Counted from the stretch's first letter, positions 10,392 through 22,785 are shown. The stretch is DNA of 64,000 nucleotides from Pyrus communis (GCF_963583255.1 NC_084809.1:6309501-6373500); one strand, 5' to 3'. Translations and numbers: made by a program. The notes: a model not told the origin generated them from the letters alone.

Positions 10392-11304
10392 TAAAAAAAT
10401 GCCCGGGAAAAAGCGAAAGAAAAAAATAGGATGTAACTGAACACCTTAAAATCATTCTATCCAAGAAAAATATGAAATCAAAACCAAGATGTCAACTTTT
10501 GAGATCTAGAGAGAAAATGACTTTTTTTTTTTTTCTTTCAAATATGTTCCTTATATCAATAGGTGAACCATGCAAGTAAAAGACCTAATTGAGAAATGTT
10601 GTCGTACAAGGTGAAACCAGTTTGGTTTTCACTACTTATTTAGCGACACAAGTATCAACTATTAAATTTAGTTAATTATTTACATTCATGGTTGTTCTAA
10701 GCAGTTTTACCCACATGAAAACTATAATCGGTATAAACGGTTCGGTCTAGTTCTTGAACCTATGTTGACTTTTTTTGTCAACATGATTTTTAACGCTTTA
10801 TTTTATCACGGTTTGATTCGCTTTTACGATTTCACAGTTTTTATACCCACCCCTAATAGTCACAACAAATAGTTGATGAGTTTGTGGAATTTGTTACTGT
10901 TTAAAAAAAAAAAAAAAAAAAGAGTTTAGATTTGTCAATTTTATTCTTGTTGCTTACTTGTAATATCAGTTTTGCATCAATTTAGAGCATAATGAAAAGT
11001 TGTATTCTTCTAGATAAGGATTCTTATTTTCACGCTCTTTTGTTCAAATTGATTCAAGTCACACTAAATGGCCACCACATGATTACACATGGACAATAAG
11101 TTATATAAATTACTAAATATTCAATATTTGCTTGAAGTTCTTATCGGCTATGTTATTTGGACACATATATTGAATCACTATCTAATACATGTGAGATTCG
11201 TATAAATAGTAAGGTCATCTCCAATAGGGAGGGCTACAGGTCTAAAAGTAAAAAAATGACCCGATTTGTTCAAAAACTCACCTCCAACCAATGATTGGGC
11301 TATA

Positions 11305-12887
11305 TGTGATAACCCGTCCCTAACTTTACGATTTTATAAATTTTAAGAGTGATTTTACAAAAATGCCCTTAGATGCGAGGATGTTTGACTTTCGTTGATC
11401 GTTTGAAGTCACAATTAATGTTTCCGAATAGATCTTGAAGCCACGAGTGCATAGACGAAATCCATTTGCGAATCCGGGTTATAACAATATAGTTACGGAC
11501 GTTTGAAATTGTTTATTTAAATTTTAGTTTATAAATTAATTAAACTCCCACTAGGTGGGAACGAGAACCAATCAAGGGCTTGGATTTAGCCCAATAAGTT
11601 AATGGGTTATGGGACCAATCAGAAAATCAGGAGAAAGAAAGAGACCAATCAATTTTTTTAGTGTCCAATTAGAAATTAGTGAGAAGGAAAGGGACCAATC
11701 AAGAAGAGAGAGAAGCTCCCTTGCCTTCCCTTTCCGTCGGCCCGACACGCACCGCACACCCAACCAGGTTCTAATTTCGGCCAATTTTCGCCATTTTTTT
11801 CGTCGAACCACCACCATCCAACACTTGCAACCTCTTCCACAACTTCCCATCTACCATCTCTACCCAAATTCGAAAGGTTTAAGGTCCAATTCTGTGTAAA
11901 ACCTCATCGGAACATAGGAAGTGCTCGATGGTGATTCCTTCGATTCGGCGAGTTGCACCACCCACCACCACCCTTAATCAACTTCCCTTGGACCCAGGAA
12001 CAAGACCCAACCAGTTGTAGGGGTGTCAGAACACCGAGGAAGGAGAATCGAAGCTCATCTACTCTAGGGTTTCCGATAGGTTTGAGTGAAATTGGAGCTT
12101 TTCCTGGCCAAATTGGATTTGGCCACAGGTATAAAACTTGCTCTTCTTATTGAGATTTTCATTTCTATAAAATTTGAGAATTTTTGGAAATAGTTGAATT
12201 TTTTGGCGAGTTGAGGCGGTTGGCGACGCGTGGGCTGTGGCACCCCCTGACCTTCCTAGGCTAAATTTGATTCCCCAATTCTATAGCTGAAGTCTGATTG
12301 ATGAAATCTCATCATTTGAACATAATTTTGATAGAGACCACCACTTGATCCTTATATAAATTGACGATCTGACCATTAGATCGTCACCAAACTTTAATAC
12401 GTAATAGCACATAATATTTAAGGATGTTAGGAACTGACGGATTGGGAATCTACATATGGATCTTCCCGGGTAGGTTTTCTAAGTTTGTAAATCTAAACGT
12501 CGGTCGCCACTTAATTTTAGCGATTGGCAGAGATCCGACAGTTGGATCATTTCGAAACTTTAGGATGTTGTTCTAGAAGCTTATTGAAACTTTTGGGAAG
12601 TTACAGATTGGAAATCTAAGGTACGGATCTGCCGGATCGAGTTACGTAGGGTTGTAGATCATATCGCCGACCTTGGACCAACGGTTGACTTTTAGTCAAT
12701 GAGTTTCAAATCATTTTAGAATGTCCTTTGGGAATGTGTTTTATGTAAGTTATGTGTTCTATTGATAAGAATTTTGAGACGTGATTTGATATTTGTTCTA
12801 GGCGACGATCGTTCGTGATGCCTCGATATTCGTGCTAGGGAGTTGTAGTGCGAACTTCAGGTGAGTGGGTATTTTCTTTTCTTTTTA

Positions 12888-12925
<38 letters not shown>

Positions 12926-13912
12926 TTGATAGTTTCCATTTATGCATTTGAAAAAGAAATTCTTACGCATACCTTTATTAGACTAAAGTTTATAAGAATT
13001 AGCGAAATGACGTAATTTAAGAAATATGCTACATCCTACGGGATACACAAGTATGCTTCTGATTTTTTATGCCATAATTATAACTACGACTATGAATGTT
13101 AGTATGTTGACTAGAATTATTGAATCGTTATGGCATGATTATATATATGTGTAGTTTGCTCATCATTGCTGCACCCGGGGCCAAGACCAGTCTTTCACGT
13201 GTATGTTCACCTCTGCACCGCTCACTCACCTTGGATCCAAGTAGGTGTTAGTCTTGTCGTACATGTTTCATTAGGCAACTCCGACTCGTTGGTGACTGCG
13301 ATTATTGCTAGTTTTCACGTGATTGTAGCACTAGAGCGTACATATACATAGTCTTGTTCATGTCAGAAACTATCTGCATGAACTCGTGTGCCAGGGTAGA
13401 TTGATGAGCACCTGTTTTTATTATGCTATTGTTGAGATATTGTGATGTGGCATACTTCTGGATTTACTGTTGATTTGCATTTGATTTCATACCTATACGT
13501 AGTATGATTTTCTAGAAACTATACATGTTTTACGGCTAGAGGTTACAATGTTTCCAGAAAGGTTTTCATAAAACTTTATTTTCGGGCCCACTCACCCTTG
13601 TTTTTCTCCCCTCCAAGTGTTAGTTGCTGAACTTTTGTATCGACGAGGATTCTTGGCAAATCTCAGTATAGGTGGCTACCCTTGAAGGTATAATCCTTAA
13701 CCTACCTTAATGTACTTTACTTATGCTCTGTCATCACATGTGAAATTGGTTCATTCTCGTTCACCAACGCACTCTTATATTTAGGGACTTTTAGGTTTAA
13801 ATTTATTCACATTTTTCACATCACTACACTTTATGGCTTCGTCACCTTCCAGGTGTAGGCCAACACAACTCGATTTGGAGTCCTAATGGACATTCCGGAT
13901 CAGGATGTGTCA
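11305..13912 (+). mobile_element. Long LTR (probable solo LTR), ~2.6 kb
   Basis: Starts TGTGATAACCCGTCC and ends GGATGTGTCA, the same terminal pattern as the better-preserved LTR at 21006-22780 (TGTAATAACTCGTCC ... GGCGTGTCA). The penultimate part, GTGTAGGCCAACAC..., also matches that LTR (GTGTCGGCCAGCAC). The flanking bases are TATA on both sides, a 4-base duplication or a decayed 5-base one. No gag-pol, primer-binding site or second LTR is seen, so solo LTR is the simplest reading. Open frames inside (e.g. near 11.6-12.1 kb) have no recognisable similarity. Confidence 0.7.
12891..12924. repeat. (TG)n microsatellite
   Basis: Seventeen TG units inside the long LTR. Confidence 0.95.
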
Positions 13913-14505
13913 TATAAATTGTTGAAGCCCACCAAGTCATTATTTGGCCAAAGGGGCATTAGGCTAGCCAACTGTAGCCCCCTCTTAGCATTTTTGGGAT
14001 TTAACTTCTTAGTTGCAATAATTGATTTGAATTCAACGACTAGATTTAAAAACATCTAACGGTAGTTTAACTAAATTAACCAATAAATTTAAAGTATAAA
14101 CTTAAAACTAATAAATTATAAGAGGACTATGTTTAGGCCATTCAGTTGGAGATGCTATATATGTATGGCCTGACACTGTTTATTTAAAAATAATTTTTTT
14201 GCAGGGTTATAATTCTAGATGGGGTCATGTCTAGCCCTTTCGATCGGAGGGCCTAAGGCCTTCATGTATTGAATGTGTGTCAGTAAGAATGTCAATTTTG
14301 TGTGCCAAAATAATTATAAATGATAATAAGGAGGCTACTACCAACATTCTCTATCTGACATTTTCGTTTCATCTTATCGACTCTTCTAATCATCTAAACG
14401 CAGTTATCTAACATATATATACAAAATATGTGGCAGCACAACTTTTCATTAGGAGTTCCCCATTTTATTAAACATGAACAACGTTATTTATTTTATGAAG
14501 TAAAT

Positions 14506-14919
14506 TGTAGCAATGGTCCCTCAAATAAAAATTCATTACCATTGGTCCTTCAACTCATCAAAATGTGTAGCTATGGTCTTTTTCATCAACTTCGTTACAA
14601 TTTTTTCAAAATAAGTTATGTTGGAAGGACCATTGCTACAATTGGGGTCCCTCAACTCATTGAAACATGTAGTTATGGTCATTTTCGTCAACTTCGTTAG
14701 AATTTTATCAAAATGAATTATGTTGGAATGATCATTGCTACAATTGAGTTAAAGTTGAGAGACCATTGCTCTAATTAGGTTAAAGTTGAGAGACCATTTC
14801 TCTAGTTAGATTAAAGTTAAGGGACTGGTAATTGATTTTTAGTTAAGGGACCATAACTGCACGTTTTGATGAGTTGAGGGACTAATGTTAATGAATTTTT
14901 AGTTGAGGGACCATGCTAC
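14506..14919. mobile_element. Foldback (TIR) element, ~415 bp
   Basis: The left end GTAGCAATGGTCCCTCAA and the following ~60 bases (CCTTCAACTCATCAAAA..., AGCTATGGTC) are mirrored by the right end ...TGATGAGTTGAGGGACTAAT and TTGAGGGACCATGCTAC. The centre contains repeats of AAAGTTGAGAGACCATT. The right end abuts the desaturase exon-4 fragment. A clear target duplication was not found. Confidence 0.65.
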
Positions 14920-14994
14920 TTTCGGAATAAATTCAATTTGCCACACATGGGGGCAACAAGTATGGGATACTGGTGATTTGTCTCGAAACAATTG
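14912..14994 (+). pseudogene. Isolated ADS-type desaturase exon-4 fragment
   Basis: Reads HATFGINSICHTWGQQVWDT and then GDLSRNN on the plus strand, ending at a GT donor, identical in sense to exon 4 of copy B (23625-23731). It lacks its first ~25 bases, and no exon 3 or 5 lies next to it. All nearby desaturase remnants are on the minus strand, so this exon was inverted or copied separately. Confidence 0.85.
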
Positions 14995-14999
14995 GTATT

Positions 15000-15782
15000 G
15001 TATTTCAAGTTGCAATCCATAGAAAACTTTACTAATCAGAACATCTTTTCAACAGTTCTAACTAATCCCACCAAAAAGTCAAAGCTATTTATAACCAATT
15101 AGAAAAGAATTCATGAACTTTCTTTGGTGTAAAGTGTACCAACAAAGTTAAAGAGATTCGACTAAAATCCCTACATTTCGTCCTCTTTATTTAATACTTT
15201 ATATATACTAACTTCACACTTTTTTTCTTTTCTTTTTTTTTTCATTTTTTTTCCCAATAATGGCGGTGGTTGTCAATGCTAGTTCACTTAAGCTTTCGAT
15301 CCAACCCATGTAACAAGATTTAGGTCAATAACTCCCAAACCATAAGGCTTTAGGGCACTAGGTATAGAACACTCATGAAGACTTCATAATTCGAGCTGAA
15401 AAGGCTATGAAACCAACAAATCACCCTGCCCTATGCCAAATCTCTATCGTTTGACGCGAGAATCAAGCAGGACTGACCTGGTTACTAAGTAAAGTCTCGG
15501 GTGGAACAATTATTACTTTATTTATAACAATAAGTAACTTTACTTTATTTAGAACAAGAATTAAAAATTAACTCAGAAGAAAAGTAAATGTTTCAATCTC
15601 ACTCCCCACAAACTATGTTGGTGTGAATTGCAGATTTTCAAAGTACAAATAGTATCTAAGCAGCATTAAATAGAAAAGACGTAGTGTGGGACTAATCTTC
15701 ACTCTGTCCATTTGTTTTAACGTTTAAAATAATCTTTGAATATTAACTTAAAAAGAAGGAATTTTTGAACTAACTCATAACC
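15000..15782. other. Spacer between desaturase fragments
   Basis: AT-rich; it includes a poly-pyrimidine/poly-T stretch (15219-15253). No gene or clear element was found. Exons 3-5 expected for desaturase pseudogene A are absent. Confidence 0.5.
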
Positions 15783-16263
15783 GAGAACGATATTCGAAGA
15801 TCCAACCGATGTGGCTATACCAAAATCCCCTAACAGGACTATGAGGATCTTTCAACGTGTCTGTAAATTGGTGGTGAGTTCAGTGTATGCTTGCCCATTC
15901 AAGTGCACTTCTCTGGAAACAGGAAATAATGGGTATAACAAAATCTGATACAATAACATAGATAAATAGAAGTAATATACATACCTGAGATGATAAGACT
16001 GCACAATAGGCAAAAAAGTGTTCAAGCCATTTGGGAAGCTTGAAACTCCCGGTGAGAAAGTTGCATGTGCTAAGAGAGATTCACATTCACTCCTACGACA
16101 AGATAGAGTGCAACTGCTACCCAAAATGCAGGCCAGTGAAATGAAATGGAGCTAAAAGGGTATGCAAATGCAAAGCTAAAACGACAAGTACCGAGCCTAT
16201 ATCCACGAAGTTCCATTCCCTCCCCAAAAATTCTACCCTCCACTGCGTCACCCACTCTTTTAT
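15783..16263 (-). pseudogene. ADS-type desaturase pseudogene A (exons 1-2 only)
   Basis: Exon 1 (about 16263 to 15986) and exon 2 (about 15897 to 15783) align with copies B and D along their length. Lesions: the start codon is ATA (16261-16263); Tyr of the first histidine-box region is TAG (16070-16072); there is a +1 base in CCC near 16048-16050; and Arg in exon 2 is TGA (15880-15882). Exons 3-5 are missing. The 5' leader has been displaced by the TRIM array that begins ten bases upstream and resumes at 18126. The parent function is a di-iron membrane fatty-acyl desaturase; this copy cannot encode it. Confidence 0.9.
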
Positions 16264-16272
16264 TGGGCTTGT

Positions 16273-18125
16273 TGTTGGGTAGATGGTAAAGTTGGGAATA
16301 ATATCAGTATCATGTTGGCAGTCCCACATCATTGGGGGAAGTTAACAATGGTGGCTTTAAATATGATTACCCTACTCTAACTAATACCAATGCATTTTGT
16401 GGTAAAACCCTACACTTGATGGATTGGGCAAATGGTAAAGTTAGGGACAATATCGGTGTCGTTAGAATGGAGCCTCTGGGCTCGTCAATCTAAAAAAAAT
16501 TTCAACATGGTAATAGAGGCCTGCTTTATGTTGAGCGACCAAGCTTGTTTCCAGCCTACGCTTCCTTGTGACAAGCTTTTGGCTTGCACGGGCCCGTAAC
16601 AGTGGGCTCTGATACTATGTTGATTTTTTTTTTTAGATAGATGGGCCCATGGGGCCTTACTCTAACTACACCGATATTGTCCCCAACTTTACCACCCACC
16701 CAATCTATTAGGTGTGGGGTTTTACCACAAAAAAAACATCGATATTAGTTATAGTAGGGTAATCATATTTAAAGCCACCATTGTTGACTTCCCCCAACGA
16801 TGTGGGACTGCCAACATGACACCGATGTTGTCCCCAACTTTACCACCTGCCTAACAAGATGAGCCCGTGTTGAATTTTTTTTTTTAAAAATGGATAGGCC
16901 CGAGGGGCCTTATTCTAATGACACTGATACTGTCCCGAACTTTACCACTTGCATAATCCGTCAAGTGTAGGGTTTTACCACAAAAAGCATCGGTATTAGT
17001 TAAAGTTGGGTAATCATATTTAAAGCCACCCTTGTTGAATTCCCCCACCGATGTGGGACAGCCAACACATCCTCTCATGTGTAACCCCATTCAGTGGTTC
17101 ACATGTGGAGATCCACACATCGACAATTGAAACTCAGAGGTTGGCTCCAATGGAGTCCATGCTTGTTTTTAGTCTTTTTAGGAAGTGCCTCTTAAGAACT
17201 TAGATGCCGGCTCTATGTTAAGAGTCCAAGCTTGTTTCCAAGCCCACACTTCCTTGTGACAAGCCCTTGGCTTGCATGAGCCTGTAACTGTGGGCTCTGA
17301 TACCATGTTGAATTTTTTTTTAGATCGACAAGCCCACACTCCAACGACACCGAAAGTAATCATATTTAAAGCCATCCTTGTTGACTTCCCGCACTGATGT
17401 GGGATTGCCAACACGACATCGATATTACCCTTAACTTTACCACCTGCCCAACATGCCCCCTTATGTGTAACATTATTTAGTGGTTCACACGTGGAGATCC
17501 ACATATCGGCAATTGAAACTTAAAGGTCGGCTCCAATGGAGTTCAGAATTGTTTGTAGTCTTTTCAGAAAGTGCCACTTAAGAATTCAGAGGCCGGTTCT
17601 ATGTTAAGAGTCCAAACTTGTTTTCAAGCGCACACTTCTTTGTGACAAGCCTTTGGCTTGCATGGGTCCGTAACCGTGGGCTCTGATACCATGTTGAAAA
17701 TTTGTTTTTTTTAGATCGACAAGCTTGAGGGGCCCCACTCTAACGACACCGATATTGTCCCCAAGTTTACCACCTGTCCAATCTGTCAGGTGTGAGGTTT
17801 TACCACAAAAAGCATCAGTATTAGTTAGAGTAGGGTAATCATATTTAAAGCCACCCTTGTTGACTTCCCCCACCGATGTGGGACTGCCAACACGACACTG
17901 ATACTAGATCGACGAGCCTGGGGGCCCCACTTTAACGACACCGATACTGTCCCCAACTTTACTACCTGCCAAATCCGTCAGGTGTGAGATTTTATCACAA
18001 AAAACTTTTGTATTAGTTAGAGTAGGATAATCATATTTAAAGCCACCCTTGTTGACTTCCCCCCATCGATGTGGTACTGCCAACATGACACTGATAACGT
18101 CCCCAACTTTACCACCTGCCCAACA
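16273..18125. mobile_element. Scrambled TRIM (short LTR retroelement) array
   Basis: The block starts TGTTGGGTAGATGGTAAAGTTGGG and ends with the reverse complement of TGTTGGGCAGGTGGTAAAGTTGGG. It contains repeated ~230-base LTR-like units (TTTAAATATGATTACCCTAC..., TTTGTGGTAAAAC, GATATTGTCCCCAAC). After three units the text GGGCTCTGATAC(C/T)ATGTTG appears (about 16604-16622, 17292-17310, 17677-17696). Reversed, this reads TGGTATCAGAGCCC, the primer-binding site for initiator tRNA-Met, so most units are on the minus strand. The leftmost LTR is in the opposite orientation. Flanks CTTGT (16268-16272) and CTTGC (18126-18130) look like a target duplication inside the desaturase 5' leader GGGCTTGCCACAAAACC. 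No protein is encoded. Confidence 0.8.
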
Positions 18126-18205
18126 CTTGCCACAAAACCCTAATGCTTCTTCTGTATAGTGTCAGGAGTATACATGGAAATGAATGAAGAATATAGTTTT
18201 ATAAG
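18126..18205 (-). other. Detached 5' leader of desaturase pseudogene A
   Basis: CTTGCCACAAAACCCTAATGCTTC and ATGGAAATGAATGAAGAA match the leader/promoter of copy B (24740-24815). This shows that the TRIM array inserted between the leader and coding start of pseudogene A. Confidence 0.85.
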
Positions 18206-19266
18206 TGTAAGAATTTTTGGATCCGCAACTGACACAAGCACAATCACAAAACATTTAATGTCACAGAGTCGTAACAAGTGAAGATTCATTTATGTTCATA
18301 TCTTTTCTAAGAACTAGCACTTCTCTAATAGTCCTTGAGTACATTTTCATCACCTGCACATGGTACATTCTTAATGCAAACTCGTAACTCGTTAGGAATT
18401 TTAATTATATTCTTATCACATTGTAAACGTGAATTTCGTATAACAAATGAGACAAGAACACGTGCACAAATGATAAATTAGTATTCATGAATTTAGGGCT
18501 ACAATCTCTATTTACACAGATTGATCCTTTGATTCGATCTTGGGGTTGTAGAGAATGTGTGTATGGTCGTTGATCCAAGAGTTGCGATGACTTAATCTCG
18601 AATGAACGGATGTCGCAGGGGTTGGCTTGTTGTGATGAAAGAACTGGCACATGTAGTGGTGCTTGATGATTCCTCACGGTTTGACGAGGAACGCAAAGAG
18701 TTTTCTGAGTCTTCTGGATGTTTGAGAGTGTTTGGGAGTTTGAAGCTCTGAGTGTGAGAATGATTTTCTGACATTTTCTTTGTTTTGGAGCCTTGTATTT
18801 ATTGGCTCTTCAAGTCTTGACTACGGTTGAATATGGTCTTGATTGTGGACTTGATAATTGACGAAAGAATCATAACTTGACTTGTGGCTTGGTTCATGAT
18901 TTGACATTTTAAATCAATTAATTTGTTTCAATTTAAATGAAAATTAATATTAATTCTTTAATTATTTTCCACCAAATGTCGACACATGTCACTTTTGATG
19001 ATTCGTCCGGTTTTATTGAGTCATATGTCATGTGTACGGTTTGTAACACGCATGATGTATGCCACGTAAGCTCTGATATATATGTCGCAATTCAATGTGT
19101 TGGTAAATATTTATTTCACCTTTCACAATTAATTGATGTTGAACGAACCACTTCGATTTATGAGCTTTGATTGCTACAAAACGCTCAGTTTAGCATGCTT
19201 AATTAATCCAAAATATTGTTCAAAACCCACCACTTCGGTGAGTTTTCGATCGGTGTGATTGTAACA
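18206..19266 (-). mobile_element. Possible solo LTR
   Basis: On the minus strand the block begins TGTTACAATCACACC and ends AAAATTCTTACA, with a TATA-like CAATAAATACAAGG in the middle followed by a C-rich leader-like stretch, as in an LTR. It lies within the ancestral promoter region of pseudogene A. The flanking five bases (ATAAG and GCATT) do not match, so the boundaries or the identification may be wrong. Confidence 0.35.
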
Positions 19267-19558
19267 GCATTGTTTTGGTCTTCCCTCAATCTACTCATAT
19301 TATAAATTTATAATTTTATGGGACACTTTAGATGCGGTCTTTAACTATCAATATTTTTTTACTGAAACCTTGTTGGTTTTCAATTTTTAATCGAATTCTC
19401 TGAAATTAATGTGATAATATATTTCTATGTAGGTTACTATATTTTTTAAATTAAAAATTAAAATTTATAGTTGTTTGTATCAATGAGATTTTAAATTTAA
19501 AAAACTCATAATTTGTGGATTAAAATGATTAAAATATAAATTATACTCTCTAATATAT

Positions 19559-19601
<43 letters not shown>

Positions 19602-19664
19602 GTATATAAACATGGGTACATTCATAAAAAATTAACAAAAAAATTATTGTACCAAAATATAGGT

Positions 19665-20303
19665 TGTCACATCCCGGTCCGGGGCGAATCATTTTCCGGG
19701 CCCGCTCCACCACCGTAGCACGATATTGTCCGCTTTGAGCTTACCATTCCCTCACGGTTTTGTTTTTGGGAACTCACGAGCAACTTCCCAGTGGGTCACC
19801 CATCATGAGATTGCTCTAGCCCCCTTCTCGCTTAACTTCGGAGTTCCTACAGAACCCGAAGCCAATGAGCTTCCAAAAGGCCTCGTGCTAGGTAGAGATG
19901 AGAATATACATATAAGGATCACTCCCCTGGGCGATGTGGGATATCACAATCCACCCCTCTTAGGGGCCCGACGTCCTCGTCGGCACATTCGCGGCCAGGG
20001 TTAGGCTCTGATACCAAATTGTCACATCCCGGCCCGGGGCGGATCATTTTCCGGGCCCGCTTCACCACCATAGCACGATATTGTCCGCTTTGGGCTTACC
20101 ATTCCCTCACGGTTTTGTTTTTGGGAACTCACGAGCAACTTCCCAGTGGGTCACCCATCATGGGATTGCTCTAGCCCCCTTCTCGCTTAACTTCGGAGTT
20201 CCTACGGAACCCGAAGCCAGTGAGCTCCCAAAATGCCTCGTGCTAGGTAGAGATGGGAATATACATATAAAGATCACTCATCTGGACGATGTGGGATGTC
20301 ACA
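19665..20303 (-). mobile_element. Complete Cassandra-type TRIM retroelement
   Basis: Two 284-base direct LTRs (19665-19948 and 20020-20303) flank a 71-base interior. In the minus orientation, LTR TGTGACATCCCACATCG... is followed by TTTGGTATCAGAGCCTAACC (tRNA-Met primer-binding site) and, before the 3' LTR, the purine-rich AAGAGGGGTGGAT. The LTRs contain GAACTCCGAAGTTAAGCG and GATGGGTGACCCACTGGGAAG, which match the internal promoter region of 5S rRNA; this is the defining mark of Cassandra elements. The flanks TAGGT and TGGGT are a target duplication with one change. The LTRs differ at roughly a dozen sites, so the insertion is not very recent. It has no coding capacity and depends on proteins supplied in trans. 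Confidence 0.95.
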
Positions 20304-21000
20304 TGGGTACATTCTTCAAAACCACACAAAAAATAATAGATATTAGGCTTAATAACATTAGTAAATTTCTTTGATTAAACTTGACATGGATACATTCTCA
20401 AATCAAGAAAAAGAATGTACCCATATAAGTTTAAAAATGGATTAGAAAAAAATTGAATAGATTTTATATACATTTTACTACAACAAATTGGTATATTTAA
20501 GAATGGGTACATTTTAAGATTAAAAATTTGAAAAATTACATGAATGGGTACATATAAGATTAAAAAATTAGAAACATTTTTATAAAAAATTAAGGGGTAC
20601 AAACTTATTCTAATTTTTTTTTTTAAATTTTAGAATTGATTTGAATTGAAAATTAGTTATGAGTTTAATAAAGGTGTGAGTACTTAAATCCTAAATTAAT
20701 TATTAATTTTTATTTTAAAAATTATGTAACTGACATGTAAATTCACTATTGCATTGATGTTAGGGACCTCGAACAAAATCTAAAAACTAATAAGGTTTCA
20801 ATCAAAGAACATTAGTAACTAAGGACCATATACTAATTTCTCCTTATATTTATATATTCATATCATACTCTAGATACATGACATATCAACTTTATGTTTA
20901 GCCATAATGTCTAACGTGTGGGTTGAATATTGTTTTAGCACAATTAGGCACTTTCTACCCAGTGTTTTCAAGTTTACTTGGTATTATAATGGCCAACACA
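20304..21000. other. AT-rich spacer with GGGTACAT motif
   Basis: The sequence GGGTACATTC/ATGGGTACAT recurs several times (e.g. ~20304, 20509, 20544) in otherwise AT-rich DNA. No gene is seen. Confidence 0.45.
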
Positions 21001-21005
21001 TGACT

Positions 21006-22385
21006 TGTAATAACTCGTCCTGGGATTTACGGAAGAAAATGGGTATTTTTGTATTTTCACTAAGTTAAGGGATACCTTTCTTTTTAAAATTGTTTTTTTA
21101 GCCTTAATTGGTGAGCCCAAGGGGCCCATCCCTGTTTTGTCCCCGGTTCCTTTCCCTTTTCTTTTCTTTTTCTGAAAAGTCTTCTCTTCTCTCTTCTCTC
21201 TTTCTTCCTCTGTGCTCTTTCTTTCCCCCCTCCTCTCGGTGCTCTTTCCTCCGACAAGAACACACACACACACACACCCATGCCCACACCTATAGCTCTT
21301 TTCTAACCCTGTGGTTGTGTTTTGGACGTCAAACCACGAAGAAACCACCTCGGAGACATTTCCCAGTTTTCCGGCGAGCACCGCCCCTTTCGAGGCAATT
21401 TCCGGCCAAACCACGGCGAGTTGGCCGGCGTGCGAGGTATCAATCTCTTCGTCTCGCTGAGTACTACAACTTTCCTTTTTGTTTCACCCAATTTCATTGA
21501 GTATTGAAGAAGTTACACTCATTTGAATCTTACCCAGTTTCCGGCGGACACCCGTGGCTTCCAGGCTGTTTTCCGGCCAACTCCGACCACAACGACGGAA
21601 ACCAAGGGTATATTTCGATTCCTTACCTTCGGGGCTTCAATTTGGTATATTGAATGACATGCTTTGGTTGAGTTTTGAGCTCCAAAGGAGCTTGGGAATT
21701 TTCTGGCTGAGTTCCGGCGTCCTTCTCCGGCGCACCCAGGCCTTCGGGCCGTTCTCCACCCTCACACGGGCCTTAGGCCTGTTTGGTCTCTGGCCCAAAA
21801 CCCTAAACCTTTTCCTTTTTATTTTTATTTTGTTTCATTTTAAAAACCCAAAGGCCTTAGGGCCTTGGTTGCAGCCCAAACCCATTTCCCCTTTTAAATT
21901 AGGCCTTGGGCCGTGAGGTTCAAGCCCAAACCCAACCCACCTAAAACCTAAACCCATTTACCCTAACCCAAACAGATGATGGATGACTTTATACTATGAA
22001 GTTGATTTTCAATATATGTATGTTCACTGGTTTTGTACTTACCTAGTGGTCCTTTCCGCTACGGGACGTAGGGATAGATCCGGTCCGTCCCGGGCGACGG
22101 TTTGGTGTTGACATAGGGCCTGGAGTGTGTTTTCCTCTGACTGTCTGCTCAGAGACGGGGAGCCGGCAAGGGGCCTGAAGTGCATTTTCCTCTGACTGTC
22201 TGCTCAGAGACGGGGAGCCAGCATGGGGCCTGAAGTGTTATATCGGACATTCACTAGTGATTACTATTTTTATGCGAATTATGATTTGAGACATTGCACG
22301 ACATGCTAGATTTCGGAAAACCTATGTTTCTCATTATATTTGTGTTTTCATAAAACCTGGGGGGTTAGTACATTGATAACTGTTT

Positions 22386-22435
<50 letters not shown>

Positions 22436-22780
22436 ACTTGGTCCACTCATGTTTGTTTTGCGCCCCCTTCAGGACTTAGAATTGAGGCATACAATCCCGA
22501 CGTCCAGGAACTTCCGCATCGGCATCTTCGAGTCCTCGTGGTGTAGGACCCACTCCTTTGTTTCATTCAATTTTATATTATTTTCTTCTAATGTTCTAGA
22601 TTAGAGGTGTGCTCTGAACACGGTCCTTATTTGCATATTCATTATTCTTTTATATTTATAAGCCTTATTTATCACTTGTTTTTAACATTTGCACTTAATA
22701 AATGGCTTTCGTCATCTTCGGGTGTCGGCCAGCACGTGTCTATCCTGGTATTCGGGGAATATCGGAGTCGGGGCGTGTCA
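21006..22780 (+). mobile_element. Solo LTR, 1,775 bp, with 5-bp target duplication
   Basis: Starts TGTAATAACTCGTCC and ends TCGGGGCGTGTCA. The bases TGACT flank it exactly on both sides (21001-21005 and 22781-22785). There is no second LTR, primer-binding site or polyprotein, so the element was reduced to one LTR by recombination. Interior features are CT-rich leader-like DNA (21160-21260), a duplicated GCTCAGAGACGGGGAGCC phrase (~22150 and ~22200) and a (TA)n tract. It belongs to the same LTR family as 11305-13912. Confidence 0.93.
22387..22432. repeat. (TA)n microsatellite
   Basis: About 23 TA units inside the solo LTR. Confidence 0.95.
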
Positions 22781-22785
22781 TGACT

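Larger units (their letters stand above)
11213..14157. mobile_element. Small foldback element split by an LTR insertion
   Basis: The ends GGTCATCTCCAA (11213) and TTGGAGATG (to ~14155) are inverted and match the CATCTCCAA-type termini of other foldback elements in this window (42464-42806, 47794-47932). The flanks 11213-11304 and 13913-14157 together would make an element of about 340 bases, interrupted by the LTR at 11305-13912. Confidence 0.5.

Noticed and set aside
19665..20303. Functional 5S rRNA genes
   Set aside because: Only the internal promoter-like half of 5S is present, within Cassandra LTRs flanked by target duplication.
21108..21500. Long open frame rich in Ser/Phe/Leu and Arg
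   Set aside because: It lies in the CT-rich leader-like part of a solo LTR and is compositional; there is no similarity to a known protein.
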